64,000 bases of DNA, taken from positions 1 to 64,000 of the forward strand of contig JAPDJH010000015.1 of assembly GCA_029259175.1 (NCBI GenBank), written 5' to 3'. Below the pieces are notes generated by a model. It saw nothing but the letters and a program-made list of their open reading frames with translations, made no database searches and was not told the origin of the DNA. Source of the stretch: Hadesarchaea archaeon. Lineage in GTDB: Archaea; Hadarchaeota; Hadarchaeia; Hadarchaeales; Hadarchaeaceae. Numbering within the stretch: the first letter of the stretch is position 1; every line of letters starts with the position of its first letter. Made by a program: the position numbers and the translations under genes. Shown in pieces: positions 1 to 8,322 of the stretch.

Positions 1-3000
1 CGGCGGCTCCTCCTCCGCCCCCTCCTGCCGCTTGCAAGTCGTAGTAGTTCGAATCATCCGCGTCTAGGTTGGCCGGGCTTCCTCCAACTTCGCTCCCGTT
101 CTCCAGCACGGTGTTCTCCTCGTAGTCCGTCTCGGTGCCCGAGCTTGTAGTGGCGATGGCCAGCGTGATTTGCCCCTCGGTGCTCGTGTCCACGTTCTCG
201 GAGGTGTCGTACTGGTTACCCCAGCTCCCGTCCGGGCCCCCCGGACCGCCGCTCCAGTCGGTCTGCGAGGCGGAACCCGAAGCACCGCCGCCAAGCGGGA
301 TCCCGTAGCGCAACCGGATGTTTTCGAGTTGCGGCGTAACGCTGGTGTCGGAGGTCTCTAGCACCACCTTGTACTGAGCGTAACGGGCGCGCACGTTAAG
401 CTTGTTCTCATTGTCCACTTGAATCCACGGTTGGCTCTGGATTCCAGACACGGTATTATCGAACCTCACATATACGGAGATAGAAGTTCCGGCTGGCGTC
501 GCGGCAGTCCAGTCTATGTAGTTCCATCGCGCATTTTCATTCGTGGTGTCGAAGACCGAAGAAGTGAACCATCCAGCCGATTTATAACTCATCGAGGCAT
601 TGGCCTCAACTCTCAGGTCGTCTATCTGGAAGTTCCTGTAGGCATCCCCGTTCGCGATAAACCTGATGTCCAGAGTTTGAACCGATCCGGGCACGTCGGT
701 GTAGGTCCACTGCTCCCACGTGTTTGCCGAGAGCTGGGTGGTGTTCTTGTTCTCCACCGTAACCCACCCGCCGCCGTCCTTCTGCACTTGGAAGGCTATC
801 CAAGCATCGGCGTCAGCCGTGTCGTCGTCCCGTGCCACCCACACGCTCACATTGCCGTTGTCATAGGATGAGAGATCCACGCTGCTAAAGGTGGCGGTCG
901 TGTTGTATGAGCTCGAACGGTACCACTCCAACAAATAGCTTCCCGAGTGTGGGTTCGTGCCGTCGGAACTCGTTACCTCGGAGAGGACTCCGGTGTCTCC
1001 GCTTTCGGTGTACGTCCAGTTGTCTCCAGACTCGAATCCCGTGCTCTTGACGGTTTCAACTGAGCCCTTTCCCGTATTTTCTAGCTCTATTATTCCGTCC
1101 TTCGACCAGTTCACGTTCTCATTTTCGTAGAACTTGGAATAGTCCGGGGTGAATGTTCCATTTTCTAAAGTGGGGTAAGTGGGTCCCTGAACCCAGTTTT
1201 CTTGCACCCACCAGTGCTGCTCTTCGGTCCAAGATTCCATCCGGATCACGATGTGATACGTGTTCCCCGCCGTGAGGGACACTCCGGAGCCGAACCCAAT
1301 GTACACCCACCCTGGGGCCGACCCTATGCTCACGGTGTTTTCGGGAATCAGGTTGTCCCCCGGGTTTCCACCTGAGTCGTCACAAATCGTTGCTACGAGA
1401 TCGGCGTACTTGTAGTTCTCCACGAAGACCCGCACACCGTACACGTCCACGTCCTCCGGGGCCCGGAAGCGCAGGCTGAGCTTCGAGGCGCTCGAATTCA
1501 GATTGTCAGAACTCAAAACGGAGTTCACCCGGAAGACGTTCCCAATCTGGCGGTTCTCGGGATCGGAGACGAGCACTAGATCGCCCACGCTCACCGTGCC
1601 GTCCAGATTCTCCGCCCAGTAATAGCGCGTGGAGTCCGACCACGCCAGCTGTCCGCTCCCGCCGCTCCAGTCCGTCTGGGTCCAGTAGTAGGTGGGAGTG
1701 GGTTGACCCAAGATGTAGGTGAGGCGAATCTCCCGGAATATCAGCGGCTGCGTGTTGTCCGCGCTCGCGTCGAACACCAGCTGGTACTGCACGTAGCGGT
1801 AGTAGTTCTCGAGCTCGGTTCCGTTGTCCACTTGCATCCACTCGCTCCACGTGCTGGCGTCGTTCGAGAACCGCAGGTAGGTGTAGATGCGATTCCCGGC
1901 GGGCTCCGTCTTATCGAGCTCCACACGGATAAAGGTGACCTGCTCGCCCATGTCGATGACGGGAGAGGTGTAGCGTCCGTAGTTGTAGTAAATCGGCGGT
2001 GCGAATCTCCAGAAATCGGTCGAGAACACGCTGCCGCCGCCTTTAGAGGTCCCATCGGGGAGCACATCGCTTCCGCCCTTGAGTACGTAGAGGTACCCGT
2101 CCAAATATATGAGGGAGCCGCCGTCGTCCATCCCGCCCAGCCGGTCCCAAGGCACGGGATCCATCTCAAACCACTGCCCCGCCGAAAGCGAATAATACAG
2201 GAAGCGGCCGTGATAATCGGATTCCGTATTGCTGGAAGTGTTGTGGAAGGAGTCATCGTATTCTTCATAGGAGCCGGGCACGTGATAGATTCGATCCCCT
2301 CCATCCCAAGCGAGCTGGGAGCCGTCGTCCGCCCCATACGGGTGGTCGGAGTCTGGCCCACACTTGGTCAGGAGCTCCCATGTTTCGGTGGTGAGATTAT
2401 AGCGGAAGAAGGCCGCTCCGCGATCCTCTGTGTTGAAACTTCCGTGATAGGCATCCCCATAGTGGTAGCGACCCACCATCACGTAGAGGTAGTTGTCTGG
2501 CTCGCCGATCGCCGATCCAGGGATGAAGACTGCGGCGTTTCCCGGACCCTGACCCACATCCAGCAAGTCGGTTGCTCCGTTCTTCCCTATCTCGCCGGCG
2601 TAGGTCCACGTGTCGTTGGAGATCGAGTAGTAGTAGAAGTCGCGCTGGTGGTCATTATATCCGCTGCCTGGAAAGAGATAGATACGATCTCCATGGTCCC
2701 AGACCAGGGTTGCGCCGTTGCGCGGATAAGTTTTAACTGCCGATCCGGACCATGGAATGTTATAGTTCAGTGTGTCGTCCCACCCCCCGCTCTCGGTGTA
2801 GCGGGCGAACCATGTGCCCTGTCCTGACCAGTAACCCTTGATGATGTAGAAGGCGTTCTCCCCGCTGGGTGTTTTGGCAACGCACGAGCCTATTCCATAC
2901 GCGCTGTAGAAGGGGGCGTCGGTCAGCTGGGTCCACTGGTCGGTCGATGGGTCGTAACAATAAAAGGCATACTGATTCGTCGCTGTGGTGGTGGTTCCGT

Positions 3001-5755
3001 TCTCACCACCGTAAGCCAGCCAGAAGTAAATCTTGCCGTTCATCGCGCCCATCCGGTGCCCGTTCTTGTCTCCCGGACCATACGGGGGCTGCGCGATGTC
3101 GGTCTCCCATCCGCCAGAAATCCGCTGGGGCTGGATCGAACCGCCCACCACCACGAGATTCTCCAGGGTGCCCTGCTCGAAGTCCCCCTTGGTGGTTTGC
3201 ACGTAGTGGAGGGGTAACGGGGGCCGCCACGTCCCTATCCCGTCGTAATAACGCACGGTGAGATTCCAGATCCGGGGCGTTACCGATGGATCCGACGTAC
3301 TCATGATCACACGGAACTGGAGAGCGCTAGCAATGGCATTAGCTTCACGCGTTTCAGCGTTTTCCTCATAATCAGTGCCGAACACGTCAGCCAAATCCTG
3401 ATTCCGCTGGATTTCTTTCCATTCGCTCCAACTGTAAGCTGGAGAATAGTCGGACACGTTTGGATCGTAGATCCGGGGCATATAACCGAGGCGAACTTCG
3501 ACTTTCAGGGACGTGCCCGCTGGAACATCCTGATCCCAATCGATATTAAGCCAGCGGACGCGGTGTCCGGGAGAAATGATCGGAGAGGTGTATGCCCCCA
3601 GGCTTCGGTGATTCGATAGTATCAGGCGGAACGGCAGATCCACGTTGTAATAGGGGGAAACGGCAACTGCTGCAGAATTGTCCAAGTTATCCGCTGAATA
3701 AGCCATGACCGCCTTGAAAGCGTGTGAGGTGGATCCGTCCCAGCTCACATTGGTCGGAAACGGACCGTCCGCGTTGTCCAGCGGAACAATATAATAGTCG
3801 TATTTGGTATAATTGCGCTCTCGCAGGTAGAGCCGGTAGTACCCGGGAGAGAGCACCACTGGAGAATCGAGTTCAAGCCGATACCAGCTGGGTTTGGTCT
3901 CCTTGCCCACTTGGGAGGGCTTCAGGGTGAAGACGTGTTGCCAAGTTGTGTTCTCCAGCACCACCTCGAGCGCGTAGGAGGGGCTTCCGTATTTGCGGAC
4001 AGGAATCTCGACAGCCATCAGGGTCATCGGGGAAGCAACGTAAAAGTTCTCACCCCACACGAAGTCGTTGTCATACCAACCGTCCGATTTAATTATGCCA
4101 GCGGAATACTCGTCGTCCGAATAGAGGAAGCTGATATAGAGTTCGTCGTCGCCATACGCGTTGATATCCCAATAGTAGTAACTGCTCGAGTAAAACTTGA
4201 AGCCGGGGTGGTAGGGGTTGCCGAAGTAAGTGTCATCGGCGTAGCGCACAACAAAAAGCGGCTCCACGTCGGAAAACGGATAGGAATACCCGAGCTCCAC
4301 CCAGTGAACGTTGACCTCGGAGGTCTCGCGGCCGTACCACAGGACCCCCCGGTCGCGCTGTGAAGGGGTGCCGTCTACCCACAACGGGTTGTGCGGACCC
4401 GTATGGGCAATTGAGTAGTAGGTGTACACGTTGGGGTAGTTGTAGGAAGCGTTGGGTGTGATGACCAAGTAATAGATGTTGTCCTTGTAGACTTGAGCGT
4501 GAAGGTTGTCAGCCCGAATCCAGCCAAAGTCGGCCCAGTTGGTGCAAGTCTCCCCATCGGGAAAACGCACGAGCACGGTGTTGCCAACCGAGGCGCCCGG
4601 GATGCCGTTTTGATCCTGGGCGATGTACACGTTGGCGGCGAGGTACTCGCGAGAACGGAAGTAAGCGCCCCAGCCGGTGGTCTCATCTTGGAGCTTCAGA
4701 CAGAGACTAGCGATTTTGTCACCGCTGTACTCGTTCTGGACGAAGCTCGTGACATCCCAGTAATAAGTGGCGTACCCGGAACTCACAAGCACGCTGTCAA
4801 GCGCAGTTGCATCGAATGCGGGTGCGTTGTTCCAAGTGATGGTGTCCTCCTGCCAAGAATCGTTAGTAACACTGTGGACTTCAACCGTGGGGTAGGTGCC
4901 CGTGCTGCTGGCATAAGCGGCGGAGCAAGAAAGGACGAGCTTGGCACTAGAAATAGACTTGCCAGTGGGGAGTTTAGAAAGATCGAACTTGAGATAGGAG
5001 CGGCGGATGTAGTCATACTTGGTGGAGTAGTAGACCTTGAGGGTGTCCTCGTCTCCAAAGTTTGTGTTGATCTCGTTTTTGTAATCCTCGTTGTCCACGT
5101 AAGCGTCCGCGCTGGCGTAGAGATAAATGTAGCTCCCGTCAGTGAAAGTCACTTTGAGGCTCGGGAACTCGGTGGCGTAGAGGTAGGCGTAGAACCACGC
5201 GTTCTCGATGTTCTCGGTTTTGGTTGCGCGGAAGCGGAAGGCCACTGAGAAGTTATAAGAGGTCATCTCGCCGGCTTTGATACGATGGGTGTTGGTATAC
5301 CACGGATTGCCCCACCACTCGTTCTCTAGGTGGATTTCGCCGTTTTCCTCGATCCGGATGTTCTCGTGGAGGCCGTTCTCCGTGGGGGGCATCCCCTGGA
5401 TGAGGGAGGTGCGGGTATTGAAAACCTCGGCTTTGAGTACCGGGCCCTCGTCGGCCACCGCCTCCACGTCGGAAGTCACGGGCAGGGCTCCGGCCGTGGT
5501 TTTTTCGAAGGCAGGGACGCTTATGGTGACGGTCTCATAGGGCTGGAGCTCCGGAGAGAGTATCTCCTCCTGAACGCTCAGCACGCTCTGCTTCACGAGG
5601 GATGAGTGAATGGATTCGCTGCGGTGCTGCAGGCGGGGGACCACAGTCATATAATAGAGAGATGTGGAGATTATGAAAATAGTAACCAACATGATTGCAG
5701 CTACGGATACCCATACTCCGCGCTCGTCTGGGACCAAATAGCGTGATCTGCCCAT
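1..5755 (-). CDS. Giant membrane-anchored surface protein, C-terminus beyond left edge
   Basis: I read one uninterrupted minus-strand frame from an ATG at 5755 to base 1, at least 1918 codons with no stop. Residues 13-39 form one hydrophobic anchor after a short DERG-containing head that resembles archaeal type IV pilin-like N-termini. Residues about 208-375 look like a DNRLRE/CBM96-type beta domain (SYLKFDLSKLP, WQEDTITWNNAP, YYWDVTSFVQ). Residues about 880-1240 carry kelch-like beta-propeller blades (FYYYSISNDTWTY, FFRYNLTTETWELL). A roughly 95-residue beta module occurs three times, near residues 722-832, 1257-1348 and 1723-1816. Asn, Tyr and Trp richness fits an exported, glycosylated cell-surface protein. 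Its ligand is unknown. The frame turns glycine-rich at the window edge. GC and Gly/Ser use are high. Confidence 0.85.
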   Translation of the reverse strand, partial: MGRSRYLVPDERGVWVSVAAIMLVTIFIISTSLYYMTVVPRLQHRSESIHSSLVKQSVLSVQEEILSPELQPYETVTISVPAFEKTTAGALPVTSDVEAVADEGPVLKAEVFNTRTSLIQGMPPTENGLHENIRIEENGEIHLENEWWGNPWYTNTHRIKAGEMTSYNFSVAFRFRATKTENIENAWFYAYLYATEFPSLKVTFTDGSYIYLYASADAYVDNEDYKNEINTNFGDEDTLKVYYSTKYDYIRRSYLKFDLSKLPTGKSISSAKLVLSCSAAYASSTGTYPTVEVHSVTNDSWQEDTITWNNAPAFDATALDSVLVSSGYATYYWDVTSFVQNEYSGDKIASLCLKLQDETTGWGAYFRSREYLAANVYIAQDQNGIPGASVGNTVLVRFPDGETCTNWADFGWIRADNLHAQVYKDNIYYLVITPNASYNYPNVYTYYSIAHTGPHNPLWVDGTPSQRDRGVLWYGRETSEVNVHWVELGYSYPFSDVEPLFVVRYADDTYFGNPYHPGFKFYSSSYYYWDINAYGDDELYISFLYSDDEYSAGIIKSDGWYDNDFVWGENFYVASPMTLMAVEIPVRKYGSPSYALEVVLENTTWQHVFTLKPSQVGKETKPSWYRLELDSPVVLSPGYYRLYLRERNYTKYDYYIVPLDNADGPFPTNVSWDGSTSHAFKAVMAYSADNLDNSAAVAVSPYYNVDLPFRLILSNHRSLGAYTSPIISPGHRVRWLNIDWDQDVPAGTSLKVEVRLGYMPRIYDPNVSDYSPAYSWSEWKEIQRNQDLADVFGTDYEENAETREANAIASALQFRVIMSTSDPSVTPRIWNLTVRYYDGIGTWRPPLPLHYVQTTKGDFEQGTLENLVVVGGSIQPQRISGGWETDIAQPPYGPGDKNGHRMGAMNGKIYFWLAYGGENGTTTTATNQYAFYCYDPSTDQWTQLTDAPFYSAYGIGSCVAKTPSGENAFYIIKGYWSGQGTWFARYTESGGWDDTLNYNIPWSGSAVKTYPRNGATLVWDHGDRIYLFPGSGYNDHQRDFYYYSISNDTWTYAGEIGKNGATDLLDVGQGPGNAAVFIPGSAIGEPDNYLYVMVGRYHYGDAYHGSFNTEDRGAAFFRYNLTTETWELLTKCGPDSDHPYGADDGSQLAWDGGDRIYHVPGSYEEYDDSFHNTSSNTESDYHGRFLYYSLSAGQWFEMDPVPWDRLGGMDDGGSLIYLDGYLYVLKGGSDVLPDGTSKGGGSVFSTDFWRFAPPIYYNYGRYTSPVIDMGEQVTFIRVELDKTEPAGNRIYTYLRFSNDASTWSEWMQVDNGTELENYYRYVQYQLVFDASADNTQPLIFREIRLTYILGQPTPTYYWTQTDWSGGSGQLAWSDSTRYYWAENLDGTVSVGDLVLVSDPENRQIGNVFRVNSVLSSDNLNSSASKLSLRFRAPEDVDVYGVRVFVENYKYADLVATICDDSGGNPGDNLIPENTVSIGSAPGWVYIGFGSGVSLTAGNTYHIVIRMESWTEEQHWWVQENWVQGPTYPTLENGTFTPDYSKFYENENVNWSKDGIIELENTGKGSVETVKSTGFESGDNWTYTESGDTGVLSEVTSSDGTNPHSGSYLLEWYRSSSYNTTATFSSVDLSSYDNGNVSVWVARDDDTADADAWIAFQVQKDGGGWVTVENKNTTQLSANTWEQWTYTDVPGSVQTLDIRFIANGDAYRNFQIDDLRVEANASMSYKSAGWFTSSVFDTTNENARWNYIDWTAATPAGTSISVYVRFDNTVSGIQSQPWIQVDNENKLNVRARYAQYKVVLETSDTSVTPQLENIRLRYGIPLGGGASGSASQTDWSGGPGGPDGSWGNQYDTSENVDTSTEGQITLAIATTSSGTETDYEENTVLENGSEVGGSPANLDADDSNYYDLQAAGGGGGGAA

Positions 5756-5832
5756 TGCGGCCCCGAGTGGAGGTCGATGAGAGAGCACAAAAAGGGATTC
5801 TGTAATCTATGGATTTTTCACAAATACGTGAA

Positions 5833-5842
5833 AGGTTTAAAA
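5833..5842 (-). promoter_or_regulatory. Putative TATA box for the surface-protein gene
   Basis: On the minus strand the motif CTTTTAAACC overlaps the stop codon of the upstream Trm5 gene and lies about 80 bp before the ATG at 5755. That position implies a leader of about 50 nt. No strong Shine-Dalgarno is seen before the ATG, which weakens the case. Confidence 0.35.
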
Positions 5843-6688
5843 GCCGGAGAGTCCGGAGAGCCTCACGTCGAGCACTACGTGGTAGCAGCGGGGGGCGTAG
5901 GAGCGCACTTTGCGGCAACTCAGGATCTCAGCAGAAAAACCATGGGCGGAGACGAATTCGCGGACGAAGGAAGCAGACGGGCCGAAGGGGTCGGGGTCGC
6001 TGCCGAAATCGTAGAAGTGGATCACTCCGCCGGTGGGCTTGAGGGCCTCCAAGGCAGTGGGGAGAAAGTCGCGGGCGAGTTCAGGGAGAGGCATGAGGAC
6101 GCGATCGGCGAGTCCGCGCAGGCGCGTCCGGACGAGGGCCCGGCAGTCCCCAAGCAGAGGGATCACGCGATCGCCAACGCGGTTTAGGCGGATGTTCTCC
6201 ACCATGAGCTCGTAGGCGGCAGGGTTGAGGTCGATGGAGTACACGCGGCGGGCCTGCGAGTGGCGGGCAATCTCGATCGAGTAGCAGCCCACGCCGGCGA
6301 AGAGGTTGGTCACCACCTCGCCGGGGCGGACGAGGCGGGCCACGCGCAGGCGCTCGGTTCCGAGGCGGGGGGAGAAGTAAACGCGGGACAGATCGACGCG
6401 GAAGACGCAGCCATTCTCGCGGTGGAGGGTGAGGGTGCGGTGCTCGCCGGCGATGTGCTCCAGCTGGCGGGTGCGAAAATCGCCGCTCACCGGGCCCACC
6501 TGGTTTAGAACGACGCGAACGTGGCGGTGCACGCGCATCAGCGCCTCTCCGATGGCGCAGGCGTAGGGGCGGAGTTCCGGGGGGAGGCGCAGGACGGCGA
6601 TGTCGCCGACGATGTCGAAGGCGCGCAGACGTCGGAGGAGCGGTTCCGGCACCCTGCCCGCGAGGGCCTCTCTCAGGCTTCTCGGCAT
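5837..6688 (-). CDS. trm5: tRNA (guanine-37-N1)-methyltransferase, Trm5 family
   Basis: A class I SAM methyltransferase of 283 residues. The family methylates N1 of G37 next to the anticodon and prevents frameshifting; some archaeal paralogues act in wyosine synthesis. Visible hallmarks are VYFSPRLGTERLRVA followed by the SAM-binding LFAGVGCYSIEIA, a GD-acidic segment and MPLPELA where Trm5 enzymes carry the NLP-like catalytic motif. The Taw2 signature is not seen. The ATG at 6688 is preceded by AAAGGT; a GTG at 6715 would add nine residues. The N-terminal D1 domain of long Trm5 proteins is absent or very short. It is the only gene between the palindrome series and the giant surface gene. Confidence 0.8.
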   Translation of the reverse strand: MPRSLREALAGRVPEPLLRRLRAFDIVGDIAVLRLPPELRPYACAIGEALMRVHRHVRVVLNQVGPVSGDFRTRQLEHIAGEHRTLTLHRENGCVFRVDLSRVYFSPRLGTERLRVARLVRPGEVVTNLFAGVGCYSIEIARHSQARRVYSIDLNPAAYELMVENIRLNRVGDRVIPLLGDCRALVRTRLRGLADRVLMPLPELARDFLPTALEALKPTGGVIHFYDFGSDPDPFGPSASFVREFVSAHGFSAEILSCRKVRSYAPRCYHVVLDVRLSGLSGF

Positions 6689-6710
6689 CGTTACCTTTTC
6701 TGCTTCGTAC

Positions 6711-6721
6711 ACCAAAAAATA
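6711..6721 (-). promoter_or_regulatory. Putative TATA box for trm5
   Basis: The minus-strand run CTATTTTTTGG sits about 25 bp before the ATG at 6688, implying a near-leaderless transcript. A half copy of the palindrome series begins about 18 bp further upstream. Confidence 0.4.
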
Positions 6722-6738
6722 GCTGGGGATCGAGGCTC

Positions 6739-6875
6739 ATTTATCGTAGTTCTCCACAACTCAGGGGAGTCTACGATTTATCATAGTCAGCACAGCTCCG
6801 CCTGAAATCTATCCTCAGCTCTACGATTTATCGTAGTCTCGAAACCCGATCCCGGAACTCTACGATTTGTCGTAG
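6739..6875. repeat. Series of CTACGATTTATCGTAG palindromes
   Basis: A 16-bp near-perfect palindrome (7-bp arms CTACGAT/ATCGTAG around TT) occurs at 6771-6786 (one mismatch), 6821-6836 (perfect) and 6860-6875 (one mismatch). An 11-bp right-hand part is at 6739-6749. The flanking bases are also shared: CT before and TC after. Spacers are 21, 34 and 23 bp and unrelated in sequence. The series lies just upstream of the trm5 promoter. It could be a set of operators, a structured RNA, or remains of a small mobile repeat; I cannot choose between them. Confidence 0.75.
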
Positions 6876-7247
6876 TCCTCCTTGCACTCGATCCTGGCCT
6901 CCTCCGCATCGAATACACTGACGTCCCGAACCCCGAAACGCCTGAGCATCCCCACGAGCGCACCACCTCGTCCTCCGCACACAGAACAACTGACCGCTGA
7001 ACCTACTCCCCGCCGACCGCCTTCAACTTCTCATAGTGCCACCCCGAAAGCCTCCTAGCGTGCTGATCAAACACGACCAAACGCATGCCCTCTGCTAGCC
7101 ATTGCGCTTCGGCATTCCGCGCGGAATTCTCATCGCCCGAATCGACCACTGGGCGTCTCCGCTGGGCCGAGCTGGTGCCCGCCTATCTGTTTCTAGCGTC
7201 CCCCGCCAAAGCCGTCAGCTCCGCCCTCAGCCCGTCCCTGCGATGAA
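6876..7247. other. Non-coding gap with possible degraded gene fragments
   Basis: No full-length gene is supported here. On the minus strand, one frame reads a protein-like tail ending in a TAG at 7003-7005 (possible ATG at 7086, 27 codons, containing LVVFDQHARRLSGWHYEKL). A second frame runs 6982-6860 (40 codons, ending inside a palindrome copy, containing FGVRDVSVFDAEEARIECKE). Both have amino-acid composition closer to real protein than to noise, no Shine-Dalgarno, and no family I recognise. They may be pieces of one frameshifted gene. Confidence 0.3.
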
Positions 7248-7255
7248 TTTTATAT
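7248..7255 (+). promoter_or_regulatory. TATA box for the transcarbamylase gene
   Basis: TTTTATAT lies 34-41 bp before the ATG at 7289 in an otherwise GC-rich stretch. A strong Shine-Dalgarno GAGGAGGTGA (7275-7284) follows. Confidence 0.55.
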
Positions 7256-7288
7256 GAACGCTCGTAATTGGAAAGAGGAGGTGAAGAA

Positions 7289-8317
7289 ATGGTGGACCTG
7301 TACGGGCGCGACTTCATCACCACCCAGGAGTGGACCATCGAAGAGCTGGAGTACACCATGGAAGTGGCACGAAAACTGCGCGAAACCGTGAAACGGGGCG
7401 ACAGACCAAAACCGGTGCTCGACCGCCGCAACTTCTTCATGGTGTTCTACGCCCCCTCGACTCGCACGCGCGGCGCCTTCGAAGCGGCCACCGCGATCCT
7501 CGGAGGCCACCCGGCGTTCATCGATGTGAGCACCACCCGCATCAAGGCGGGGGAGGCTGTGAAGGACGTGGCAGCCATGTATGACTCTTACGCCGACGGG
7601 ATCGGTGTCCGAATTCTCGACAAAGCCATCGATTTCGTGTACGGCGAAGGACACCGCGTGATCCGCGAATTCGCCGATACGGCAAAGGTGCCCGTCATCA
7701 ACATGGCGTGCTGCACCTACCACCCGACACAGGGGCTCGGAGACATGATCACCATTCAAGACCTCCTCGGCGACGTCAAGGGCAAGAAGTACACCATCAC
7801 GTGGGCCTACTCCAACCAGCCGCGCGGACGCTGCAGTATTCAAGAGGAAGTCCTCATCGCCACCCGCTTCGGCATGGACGTCACGCTCGCTCACCCAGAG
7901 GGCTTCGATCTCGACCCGCAAATCATTGAAGCGGCAAGGAAAAACGCCAAGGAATCCGGCGGAAGCTTCGAGATCGTTCACGACTTTGAAGAAGGACTGA
8001 AAGACGCCAACGTGGTGTTCCCGCGCAACTGGGCGAGTTCTGAGTTCCTGCGAGTCGGAGCGTCCAAATTCGGAGTCGAGCGAGAGGTCCAGACCTATCA
8101 GCGCTACAAGCACTGGTGCCTCGACCAGCACCACGTAAACGACCTAATGGCGAAACCGGCTTACGTCACCCACGTGCTCCCAGTGCTCCGCGGATACGAG
8201 GCCACGGACGCGGTGATGGATGGCCCCAACTCGGCAATATACAAGCAAGCCGACGACAACTTCTACGCCAAGATGGCCACCCTCGCCGTGACCATGTCCA
8301 AAGAGCTCCCAGTGTAA
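7289..8317 (+). CDS. YgeW-like transcarbamylase, substrate unknown
   Basis: 342 residues of the aspartate/ornithine carbamoyltransferase superfamily. The carbamoyl-phosphate loop PSTRTR is present near residue 57 and HPTQGLGD near residue 145. The segment YTITWAYSNQP followed by RFGMDVTLAHPEGFDL recalls bacterial YgeW, the transcarbamylase of unassigned substrate, rather than OTCase or ATCase. The C-terminal HCLP motif that closes over the second substrate is changed to HVLPVLRG near residue 295. A true argF lies at 47874, so this is a paralogue with another acceptor. The ATG at 7289 is chosen for the GAGGAGGTGA before it; a TTG at 7268 lies inside the leader. The gene stands alone, with the CPBP gene five bases downstream. 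Confidence 0.75.
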   Translation: MVDLYGRDFITTQEWTIEELEYTMEVARKLRETVKRGDRPKPVLDRRNFFMVFYAPSTRTRGAFEAATAILGGHPAFIDVSTTRIKAGEAVKDVAAMYDSYADGIGVRILDKAIDFVYGEGHRVIREFADTAKVPVINMACCTYHPTQGLGDMITIQDLLGDVKGKKYTITWAYSNQPRGRCSIQEEVLIATRFGMDVTLAHPEGFDLDPQIIEAARKNAKESGGSFEIVHDFEEGLKDANVVFPRNWASSEFLRVGASKFGVEREVQTYQRYKHWCLDQHHVNDLMAKPAYVTHVLPVLRGYEATDAVMDGPNSAIYKQADDNFYAKMATLAVTMSKELPV

Positions 8318-8322
8318 AGCTC

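Noticed and set aside
1703-2827. A 374-codon open frame on the plus strand.
   Set aside because: It lies antisense to the giant surface-protein frame, which is open for 5.7 kb and has recognisable domains. The plus frame has no family motifs, ribosome site or sensible composition.
4493-5248. A 251-codon plus-strand open frame.
   Set aside because: Antisense shadow of the DNRLRE region of the surface protein.
6739-6875. The palindrome series as a CRISPR array.
   Set aside because: Repeats are only 16 bp and nearly symmetric, spacers vary from 21 to 34 bp, and there are no cas genes.
7250-8134. A 294-codon minus-strand open frame.
   Set aside because: Antisense to the transcarbamylase, whose active-site motifs fix the coding strand.
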